A DNA stretch of 64,000 nucleotides from Ascidia mentula. Its lineage: Eukaryota > Chordata > Ascidiacea > Phlebobranchia > Ascidiidae. Numbering within the stretch: position 1 is the first letter of the stretch; every line of letters begins with the position of its first letter. The notes below the pieces were generated by a model, which saw nothing but the letters and a program-made list of their open reading frames with translations, ran no database searches and was not told the origin of the DNA. The stretch is from contig OX387205.1 in NCBI GenBank assembly GCA_947561715.1, positions 253,001-317,000 on the forward strand, read 5' to 3'. Positions 1 to 12,000 of the stretch are shown here, piece by piece. The position numbers and the translations under genes were made by a program.

Positions 1-3000
1 AGGGTCAGATGTTTGTTCCACCATATCTTCCTCCACAACCTGATCTCGCTGTGGATCACTTCAAAGACACAATGTGTGATTTGTGTGACAAGGTTCACCC
101 CTACCCTGTCACCTACCACATGAAACAGGTCGGAATCACGGTCATATCTCGAATATGTTTGTTGCTTTTTAGCGTTTAATCATAATCAGTAATTACCAAT
201 GATGAAGGTGCTAATGAAACTTCTTTCTTGAAATAATCAATAAAGTATTGACTTAAGTTTTGAATATATTATGGCAATTATTGTCATTTTCATGGTGTTT
301 TGAGGTTGTTAATTTTTAAACAGTTTTTGGTTGAACCCAAAATAAAAAAAATCATGTGATAAGTTGTTTTTTAGGCTCACCCAGGTTGCAGTAAATATGC
401 TGGAGGTCTTGGATACAACAGCAGTGGTCATTATTGTGGGGGTTGGGCTGGAGAGTGTGGGGATGGTGGAATAGGTGGAAGCACTTGGTATCTTCTCTGT
501 GTGGATTGCCGTGGAAAGTAAGATGGAATAACTTGTATAAATATTTGTTTCACATGTTTGCTGACAATCAGGTACATGGCAAGCAAGTCAAGCGGTTCAG
601 ATTCATCGAAGAAAGATCAAATTAAAACTGTGGGAGATTGGAAGAAACAATTCCACAGGAGTTTGTTGCAACCTGCCAATGCACACCAGGTAAGTTGCAA
701 CAACAAATAGTCCAATGTTTATTATCATGTTGGACGTCACCCCTGAAATATATTACGGGAATTACTGAGTATTTGTCATCGATAAACCAGTAATCACTAA
801 TAAACAAAAAAGAAACTCAATGTGAATGTTTCACATAATCTGCAACAAATGTCTTAAAACTTATTTCAGATAATGAAAAACAATTCCATGTTCTTGCTGG
901 ATCTTGTCAGTTCATCAAATGCATCAACATGCTTAGAAATGCAAAAGCTAAGCAGTACAGGTAGAAAAACATGAGACTCTAATGTTGTTTATCTGAATCT
1001 ACGATCTTGTTACATTATTCCCAGGTTCTGAACAAATCAATAGCTGGAAGGAAGAAACTAATCCGGGGAAACCCCCATCATGGGATAACACAGGTATGTT
1101 TTGAATGAAGTTGAAAGGTCGTAGTACAATGATACTCCACTCTAGATCTGCTTCCAGTTTCAAAATTCAGCCACTGTCCATTTCCTGCTGTACCTTGCTC
1201 ATATTTGTTAAAAATCGGTGAAGCGAAACAAAGCACTCCCTCCAGCAATAAAGAAACGTAAGAAGTTGTCATGAATATTGCCTGAATACAAGATTGTTGA
1301 ACAATCGCTTGTTTGTTCCAGAAGTAAGTTTCGTCCCGGAAGTGAATATAGGAATCGTTCTCTATCAAGTCAGGTGACGCCATCTAGTGACCATTTTAAG
1401 GATGTGTTGCAAAGATTGTCGACGACACCAGAGGCAACACCATTGAAGGTAAAATGTTTTGTTTTTAGAAAACAGACATTTTTCTGTCAGTTTTAATGTG
1501 GATGTGTTTGTATGAAATAAACATTTAAATAGTTTTTGCTCATGTGTTTGTATGCAATAAACATTTAAATAGTTTTTGCTCATGTGTTTGTATGCAATAA
1601 ACATTTAAATAGTTTTTGCTCATGTGTTTGTATGAAATAAAAATTTAAATAGTTTTTGCTCATGTGTTTGTATGCAATAAACATTTAAATAGTTTTTGCT
1701 CATGTGTTTGTATGCAATAAACATTTAAATAGTTTTTGCTCATGTGTTTGTATGCAATAAACATTTAAATAGTTTTTGCTCATGTGTTTGTATGCAATAA
1801 ACATTTAAATAGTTTTTGCTCATGTGTTTGTATGCAATAAACATTTAAATAGTTTTTGCTCATGTGTTTGACCATTTCTTAAATTAATGATATTTTATGT
1901 AGAGTGAGACCAAGAACTTCTACCGCAAAAGTCGACTGATGCGTTCGGTGTCGACCGGATCCCAACCAAGTGGCCAAAAACCCAAACACAACAACAACGA
2001 GGACAATTGTAAGGAGTTTCGCTTTAAATAATCCTGTGTGGCTTGGCAGACTGACCATAATTTTTTGTCTTAAACATCATCTGAATTTGTCTAAGATTTT
2101 AAATTTGTGAATTTTTTTTTGTTTTGGTGTAACTTGAAGACCATCTATTAGCATAAGTTTGTTTCTTAACAAGTGTTTGTATCAGGTACTGGATCCCACC
2201 TTTTACACCACCCCTCACCTTGCATGATGAAACTTATGAAGCTTTGTGAGAATAACAACATCGCGAGTGAAGTAGTTTCTCAATCAAGCGTGTTGGCCTT
2301 CGTCATGCAACGTCATGACCTCAAATCCCTACACTTGACCTTGCAAATGACCTTGAGAAGAGCGGCATTGAGAGTTTATGTTTTACAGGTTCGTCAATTA
2401 TTTTTGTAATTGGCAGACAGGACCAAGGGTCTTTAAAGCAGACTTGCAAAGTATTGTAATATTATTTGTGATGTATAAATAATTAAAAAATTATCACACC
2501 TTAAATATTAAAACTGACATTTAATATTGTTTTAGGCTATGACATGGTTGCTTCGAACTGTGCTAACAGAGAATTGCATTCATGATATTTTGTGGTATTT
2601 TGTCTGTGCCCTTGCTGAGACAAATGTGACGGATAACAAGAACGAGACCAAGGTTGCAGAAGTTGGGAGTGAAAGTGCTGATGAGGACGTGGAGGTTTGT
2701 GCAAATAATATTCTTGGACCTTTAAAGAGCAGTGCAAACACAGACCTTCTGTGTTTGCTACATGTTGAGGATTTGTCAAATAACCTACTTTTATTTTGTT
2801 GAAGGAAACGAAAGCTTTGTGTCAGCATCCAGTAAAACACATGGCTTTGGCTGGACTTGATTCAATGAGACCACTTATAGAAGCTTTCCATGGATTTCTC
2901 CAAACAGTATCTGATATGATGATGCATCTACCACCAAACAGTCCTGTACAACTAATGGCCATAAGGTTAACCAGATAAAGATTATCATCTTACATATTAA

Positions 3001-6000
3001 TTAACCTGTCATATACTATTGGTATTATCAACAAAAATATGCTTCTACTTACAAAAATTTTGCTGTGCTTGTAAAGGCTTGTCTTTATTTGTAAATTGTC
3101 CCTATTTTCAGAACAAATCATGTAGTTGACTTGGTATAAGCAACTGTATGGGTGATTTGTCTTCAATTAATTCGAAGTTAGTTTTAACTTGGTTTTGTTG
3201 AAATCAGATGCTGGAGTTTAAGAGTCCTTCCATCAGATCATCATTTTCTCCATGAAAGTCAGGTTTTCTCACATATTAGTGAATTGCTCTCCAAGGTCGA
3301 TGTCAAGGTCAACAATTCTGAGGTCACTCCTATGAAGAAAAAACTTGTCAAGGTCAAACCAAAGTCATCGTCTTATGTACCAGTGGATGCTGTGAGTTGA
3401 AATGATTATTTAATCACAAAAATAGACAGCTTTAATTACATTTATTTCTGTTGAAGCCAAGCTATAATGTATCTTCTGTTTGGCACAAATCAATATATTT
3501 TATTACACAAAGCTGATACTGTTGTGTAACTTATTTGTTTTGTCATATTCCAGAAAATTGATGAACGTCTGAAAGTTGTGATTTCTGAAGACTTAACTGG
3601 AAAAGTCCACATCAAGACTTCCAGTCACGCAGCGATCGCAAGCAGTCTGACTGATGGATCAACTGAGACCTTCTGGGAGTCTGGTAACAAATAATTGATA
3701 TAGTGTTGATTAATTTTAAATGTTTTTGATTTTAAATTATTTGTTGTTGTTTTCATACAAAGTGGAAGTTGTAGCTTTACACATTTTACACAAAGTAAAT
3801 TTTGAATTTCAGGAGATGAAGACAAGAATAAACCTAAAAGCATTGTGATTGATGCCATGAGTGATAAAGATGGACATGTGAAAAATAATGGAGATCTTCA
3901 TATTGAGGATATTTACATTCATATCGACAACACACGGGATGTACAGGTGATGAGGGGTTACTTGGGACTCATTGATGTCAAAGTTTTTGCTCCAACTTTC
4001 CTAAAGTTTTAATGCATAACTTTACAAACAGCAAAAACATTAACTGTTTGCTGAATTTGATCTTCAGAAAAAAGTGATTTCAGTCTCATTCTGGATAATG
4101 TTGGAAGAAGATGATTGGAGTAAAATGAATGTGAAGGAGTTGAATGGACAGTTTGCAGGATGGGTTCAATTCTCATCCCCATCTGATTCAACAGTAAGTA
4201 TCAACTAGAAACGGAAGTTTCACAAAATAAACATTTTGAGTGAAAAGTTTTAAGTGAAAGGGAATGTTGCACAAATATGGACCTCCAACAATCTATATAG
4301 GGGTCCATAAACCCCAGGATAGGAACCACTGGTTTAACAGAATTTTTATTTTTTTATGGATTTTAACCAACCTAACCAATATAGTGGGTACAAGGCTTAT
4401 TTTCATGTTTACAGAAATTTAAGTTTGAACTTCGTGGACCCGACAATGGTTTGCGAGTTCGTCAGATAAAAGTGCTCGGGTTCAACAAAGCTGAAGGCCC
4501 AAAACTTTTACCACAAATTTCTGCGAAACTTTTACAAGCACGAACATGTGAAGTGGAACTACTGAAAGTCTTCAAGCTTCTAACTGCAGAGGTAAGTTGG
4601 TGGCAGTTACACACTTACCAACAGCATTGAGATGGTGAAACGCTTTGTCAACACTGATCCCTATCAAGACTTGGAAAAACAACATTGCGTTACAACCTTA
4701 TAAGACTTTCATTCTTCCACACTTTACTCTCACTACTTTACAGGGTTGCTGATGCAACTCACTGCGCATTATTATACACTTGTGATGGCAATTCAACCAC
4801 ACACATAGTTGTTGTAATGCCAAGTTAATATATGCTGGTTTGTCTTTTATCACTGCCACTGTTTTGTCAACAAATACATGCATGTTTTAATTGGTGGAGA
4901 TCGAGGGTCAAATTTTGTTGTAATTGGAAACTTCAAGTCTGTGTTTCTTTCCCAGGTATTCGGTCAACTTCTATCTGAAGAAACGTCTACAGCCAAGAAC
5001 AGCGCAAGCACCCCGACAGCCACAGAAATACCTGCAGAGGATGTGAAACCACTTAAAGATGATGTAATGGTGCCGTCAACTTCTGCTACTCCAGCCAGTC
5101 CGAGAGACGTTGATCCAAATCTTCGGGAACACATGGTTGGGATTTTGTTTAGCAGAAGCAAACTCACAACTCTGCAGAAAAAGGTGACAGTTAATGTTTG
5201 TTGCAAGCCAGTAACCTAATTATAAAATAAGATCAGTAAATAAATTTTTTTTGATCCCAAATACCCAGGTTTCAGTTTACAGTAGAAATTATTTGTTTCA
5301 GGTTTTTGAACACACGGTCCAAGCAATTCACAACGAAGCATCGCACATAAAAAAAACTTGGGAAATATCGTTGGATTCTTTAAACTCGCAAGCAAGTTTA
5401 AAACATTCATCACTAAATACATTTCATGTTATTGTGTTTTTAACTGTAGGGATGGTTTAAAAACCAAGAAATGAGTTGGACTTGTAAATATTTCTTAACA
5501 ATGAAAAAGATAAAAACTGTTCATTTGAAGTCTTGATGTTTTTAAGATTGTAAAAATTCCATCCTCAGGTTCCAAAAACAGTGGATATGGACAGCTATTG
5601 TTTTGAGTTGCTTTCTATGATTCTTGCATTAACTGGGTCGGATGTTGGTCGCCACTATGTGGCACAACAGAGCGCACTGATTCAGGATATGATTTCTCTG
5701 CTTCACACTGGTTCACCCCGCATACAGAGACAGGTATGATGGGAACGAGGGGTTCTCTATGTGGGTGCTGGGGACGTTTGCCATTTAAAATGGATTGGGG
5801 CAATTGGAAGGTGCTGAAAAAAATGAGTAATCAGCATTTAGTGGTCACAGATGTCATGTGACTTATGATACCAAGCTGAATTGTTTGTAGTTTTATAGTG
5901 TAAACTAAAGTTTGAGAGACTTAGTCTCATCTATCACAGAGGTGATGTAACAATGCAAGTAAACATGTTAATTTCGCTAATTTGGGAGCGGAAACATTCC

Positions 6001-9000
6001 AGGGTCATACAAGATGTTGTGACCTCATCAAATCTTATCCCAGGTGACGTTGCTTCTCAGACGAATATTATCAGAGGTTCCTCCAGGTCGGATGGCTTCA
6101 ATACTTGAGGCAAGAGTTCCAACCCAAGATAAACTCACAGAATCATTATCAGAGGTAGAAATGTGTTGTAAATATCTGAGCAAAACCAAGCACTAAATAT
6201 GTAAATTTTTATGATTCTTATTCTGCAAATAAACCATGTAGTTTAAGATTTTTAACCTGACGTTACTTACAGACATCATCGTGCAGTTCACTGTCAGAAT
6301 CACTGGAGAAATCGGAACCACGTTTCAGTGTACTTGACCCTCTTCTCGCGTGCATTTCCAAATCACTCAGTGTTCAAGTTAAGAGAGCAATGCAAGTTGA
6401 GTCACAGCCCGGAGGTGACGGAGACGCTTCAAATACTCTTAAACCTGGGAAGAGAACACAGTCCATAACTATGAGCACCTTGTTCACACAGAGGTAGGGT
6501 TCAACACAACAATGAATATGTTTTGATTCGAAGAGACCAAATATTACCCAAAAATTGTTGTCAATTCATATTACCATGGAATGTTTAACAAGTGCCTTGT
6601 TGCAGACATGCAAGTGAACACATGTGGTGGATGCAGGGGAATATGGAAGATAAATCAATTGTGGAAGCTGTAATGAAAATTTTGATTGACATGACTGAGG
6701 TAACCTTATATATTCTGCATACATTTCAACATAATAATGATCCACAAATCAAAATTAGGTGCCTGAAAAAATAGTTACAAGTAACAGAGGTTCTTGTATT
6801 TTCGAGTTATTGAAACAAAAAATTCTTGATAGTTTTTTTGTACACCACTATGTGGCACTACAGAGTGCACTAATCCAGGATATGATTTCTCTGTTTTGCC
6901 TTATTTCTGTGTGTTGTATTTCCAGAACCAGATAAGTCAGCAGTGGTGTACTGCCACCAAGTGTGCAGTATCTGAATCCCTCCTGGCATTAACGAGGCTC
7001 TCGGATGCCGAAAGGGAATCCGAGGCTTGTCTCAACAACCCCACCTTGTGGCGTGCATTGGCAGCTTTGTGTGTTCTGAGTCAAGATCATGTTGAAAAGT
7101 TGTCGTCAGCAAGATCAGCCAACAACAAAAACAAGGTACTTGCATGTTTGTTTACTAAACTTGTTACATGACAAATCAGTGATGTGATGTTAAGAAGAGT
7201 TTCAGAACGTATATTTTAAGTAAAAGGGCTGTTCGGTTATTATTAAACAACTGTTCAAAACTTTTTGTTTTTTTATTACTTTTGCATAAAAAATGTCTTC
7301 AAAACAATAATTCAGATATAAATGTTTTAAACACGCATAGGTTGATGGAATTTTTATGACAGGTTGCCAATATATACGACCTTGAAACATTCATTTTTGC
7401 ATCCAAACCTTTAAATATTCAGGTTTTTAATTTGCAACATGTTAAGTATGAGTGGTTTGTTGCGGTATCGTTGAAGGGATCAAGTAGCAAACACTTGTTA
7501 GTTTGAAAAGCATTCAGTCGGTCCAGCATCAAGTTAAGAGCCCTCCAGCAAGGCATACCAGTTACACAATGACACTCCAACTTTATTGTGGTTCTCCATC
7601 AGTTTTGCCACCAACACACACGAACACTTACAGCAAAGTTTTCTGACAAGTTGCTCTGTTTTTATTGATTAGATGTTGGATTAAGGCTCGAGTGTTTATG
7701 AACAACTAATTTTGTGTCACAACCACATTTTTTTGTTTAAGATTGCTTTTGAAAATAGGCAACATTTGGTGGCATAAAGTGTTCATGTTGGTGAAATAGC
7801 TTTGAAAACCTAAGTACTTATAAAGTCATCATATATATCAGCTATGTGTTTCACTTTGAAATAATAATTCAGAAATACCCATTTTCACATTTGCAAACAG
7901 CAGAGTAGCTTCGAGGGAAAGCTAAGGCAGATCTAGTGTGGTTTGAAAGCAGAGTAGTGAAAAGTTAGATGGCACCTTGCATACAACTGCACAGATTCCT
8001 AGCATTGCAAGACAAAGAAAGGACAAATATATTTACTTTCCTTGTTGAAAACCCACAAGAAATCTCCAGTTTTGATGTTCGCTCGAGAGAATTCCAGTTT
8101 GCCGGCCACAGGTGGTATGTCTACACTGGAAAACCCAACAATGAGTATTTCAGGTAAGTTTTGTATTTAAAAAATGTTTCACAATTATCATGTTGTGTTG
8201 TGTATGTAATTTTGCACATTTGTACTTTTTTTCTGCACTCTCCAGTATTGGATTAAAAAAATATTCTCACATTTCAGTTTTTACTTGAGAATTGTTAACT
8301 TGGGGAAGGAGGTTAGAGTTCACACCGTATATTCATTCAATGTTGTGAACTTGGTTAACTACCAGAACAATTACACCTACCATAGTCCACCTGGAGGGAG
8401 GATATTCTCAAGGGATGATGATGCGTTGTCATGGGGATGGAAAGAATTTATTCGTAGAGAGGTAACTTTATGTTAAAGATTAATTGTGATTCTCGCTTAT
8501 GATGTATGAGATATTAGTGTACAAACTCTGCTGAGAACTGTATTGAATTTTTTCAAACAGACATTGTTGAAACCAAATGGTGGATTTATATTTGATGGTA
8601 ACAAAGTTTTGGTTGAGCTCGAATGCAAATCGTACAAAACTGTGTTTGAAGAATCAATCCAACTTCCAAAAATAACACAAGAAAATCCTTTTCCAATGAT
8701 CCACACTTCGCCATTCAGTGTCGGAGGCTTCGCATGGCAGGTGATTAAATTTGTTTGAATTTTGTCATACTGTAGCATGTTTAAATAATTACTTAAATAA
8801 ATTGAACCTGTTTATTATATGGTAAACATTAATTAGCAACCAAAAAAATATTTTGTCCCTTAAAAATTATGGTAGAAACACAAAACTATCATAACAGTAA
8901 AAGTGCAACCTCATTTCCAGTGTAATTATTTGTTTCAGATAAGAATATTCCCTGATGGTCCGGATGAAGACAACAAAGGGAACGTTGCTCTGTTTCTCCA

Positions 9001-12000
9001 TTGCACGACCTCAAACCATCTGGCTAAAGTTAAATCAAAGTTTCTTATAGAAGGCCAGGTAAACGGTCTGGGATTGAGTGCACGATATGTTTGTTAAACT
9101 TTGAGCTTTGCAGCAATCCCCGGCAGTTTATGAACACACGTTCCCTCCAAACAGCATCAGTGAAATGCCAAGTGGGGTTGCTTTCCCAAATAAAGGTGAT
9201 TTCATGAACTCATTGAAAGGAAACAAACTTAAAGTTGGGATTGAATTTCTCACAGTGATGGAGGTAAGATCTTTACTTTGTATAAAGTAGTTGGTATTTA
9301 TCAAGCAGTTTATGCAGCATTTCTATTCTTTATTGAGTACCAGACTGGAACATATAAACCAGTGGTTTTAAAACTGATCCTCGCTGTACTCCAGTGCGTC
9401 ATTTTGTGTTTTCATTGTTCACTTAGTATGGTAAAATTTGTCATATGCATTGCTCATGAAAAAGTTTCGAAACCACTGATATAAGGCATAGTCAACAAGA
9501 GTTGATGTGGTGTTGATTTTTGTTGTAGGTAAACGAGGTTCATGTGACACTGTCTGAACCAAACATGTACCCAACAGTATGTGTGACACCTTTCGAAGAT
9601 ATTAATGGCTGCCCATGGGTGCTCAAGACTCTACAAGCCACAAAACTAAAATTAAAGATGGATCAGAATGAGAAAACGACCAGCGGTTTGATGGAATTTT
9701 ACCACAGGCATATTATGTGGAACGCAACCTTGGTGTCACCCGGCTCCGAAGATGTTTCTCTAAATGTCCCACTTAACACTAAAGGTCCACTGATTGGATA
9801 TTTTGGTGAAAATTGGTCAGATGCAGATGTGATAAAGTCTGACCTTGCTGTGGAAGATCTTGCGGTCACAGATAATCCATACAGGACTGATGTAGATGAT
9901 GGGTATGACAGGTTAGTTGTGTATATGAGTAACACATGATTTGCTTCTGTAATTCTGACACTTTAGTAATTCATTTCTTATTGTGACACCAAAGCATAAT
10001 TTCTGCAGCATTTTTGAATGTTAATTTACTGAGTTTGGATCCAAGTGCGCCAATGACCCAAAAAGTTTAAGATGAACTGGTTTTGGTGATTTATGTCAGA
10101 TTATGATGCCTTACCATCACCTTAGACATGACGTATTTAGCTTGTAACGCTATTTGTTGTTCAGGTACTCGTATGTATCAATCCATGTGGAAATCGTGTC
10201 GAATCATCTTTTGTACAAAACTCCTGCCCCATCGCCCACTGGAGACAGAGAGCGGAAACTACTTTACAATGCAAGGTATTATATTGCTTGAAGTATTGAG
10301 GTGTTTGTGTGTTGATAATTGTGCTATTTGGATTTTGTTGCAGAAAAGACCGAACTCATATTCACAGCAAATACCAAGAACTCCTTCGACAAAAAGCTTC
10401 GTTGGAAAATAAATGTGACAACCTGACAAGAGAGAGAACAAGATTGATTAAAACGGATGATGGGAGTGAAGCTGATTCCTTTGTACAAATTGTTCCTGAC
10501 TTCTCCAAGTTCTTGTTTGATGTTTTGAGTGACTTGGCTTTATGTGGGACAACCAAAGGTAGATTATACCCTGGAAAGGTGCAACTTATATGTTTAATCA
10601 CTGCAAGGGATATCTTGAAAACTAGTTGTTGTTTAATAAAAGTATTTTTATGTATATTAAAATATATGTTTTTTGTATATTTGTCGCAAAAGTTTAGTGC
10701 ACAGATTTGTGGCGATTTTGGTTCCACAACGTTGTTAAAAGTACTTTAAAATAAACACTTGATAATAACACCCATGAGTGTAATTGCTGTTCATATTAAT
10801 TTTATACACCAAACTTAACCATTGTATATAAGATAATTACATTTATCCCTGAAATCCTGTTCCCTACTTGGTTTTCTTAGCAGGTAAAATTATGGAGAGT
10901 CGAATTGGTAGAGTTTACCGACCGACACATCAACCTACAGATGCAGAAAAAATGAATCAATTCACAAGTTACAGGGATAACTTCAGTTTGTAAGTGTCCC
11001 TACTCATGTTCATTGCTGTGAATTGAATGTTAATGTGGTTGCAATGATGGTTGGAAGCAATTTATTTTGAAACTCTTTCCAGGTTAGTTTCGGATGCAAG
11101 ACCAAACCCAGCTGAATTGGCCGCTACCTACCAAGCAGTGGAAAACTTTAAAAATCTACTGGTGGAATTTATACAAGCAAAGACAGCACTCAGAATAACT
11201 GAAATAATAATGACAGGTGTGTGTTACAATTTCATACATTGCTATGTGTGTTAACCATTGTATGTGTTTATCCAGGGTCACTTGGAACTAACACAACATG
11301 TAGTAACAGGTGGGACGTGGACTTTGTGTTGCTTAGTGCTGATATCCCACAGAATGGGCACGCTAATTGGATGCCTTCATTCATTGTTGCCCTTGCTAAA
11401 ATGTTGGAAGAAGGTAGCATTGATGGAAAACTTCCAGATTCTTCCAACTTCACACATACGTAAGTTGAATACTTTACTTGCACACAGTTCCAAGCATTTT
11501 TACAATTTTAATTTTTTTGAAAATTTGACGGTGGAGGCAAACCAACTTATTTTCTCTCACAGAATGTACAGCGTTCAGTTTGACTTTCGCAACAAAGTGG
11601 AAGTCGATCTTTATCCTGTTTATGACTGGCAGAATGAGGAGGGTTATGAATCCTTGTACGATGAATTACTGAGACAAAGAACTTCGGAAAATTTATCATG
11701 GTTTTGTCCAGCGGCTGCTCACAGACAAAAGATATTTATTGAAGAACAACCTGATCAAGTAAGTGTCTTTAAATACTTCTCTAGCAAGTGTAAACCTTAG
11801 TCTTCAAGGTACAACTGTGCGGGGCTTATGCAGTACATTACTCTGTCATATGAGACAAAAATAGTTTGATAACTTATTTTTGGTTGCCACACAACTATGC
11901 TGTATACATTGATGCTTCCATGAAGTTCATGTGCAAATCTATGTAAAACTTTTTAAGGTAAAAGATTTGATGAAAGTTATTAAACATTGGAGGAATGCAT

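Noticed and set aside
4261-4340. hAT-like end (GGAACCACTGGTTTA)
   Set aside because: No inverted partner or target duplication was found nearby.
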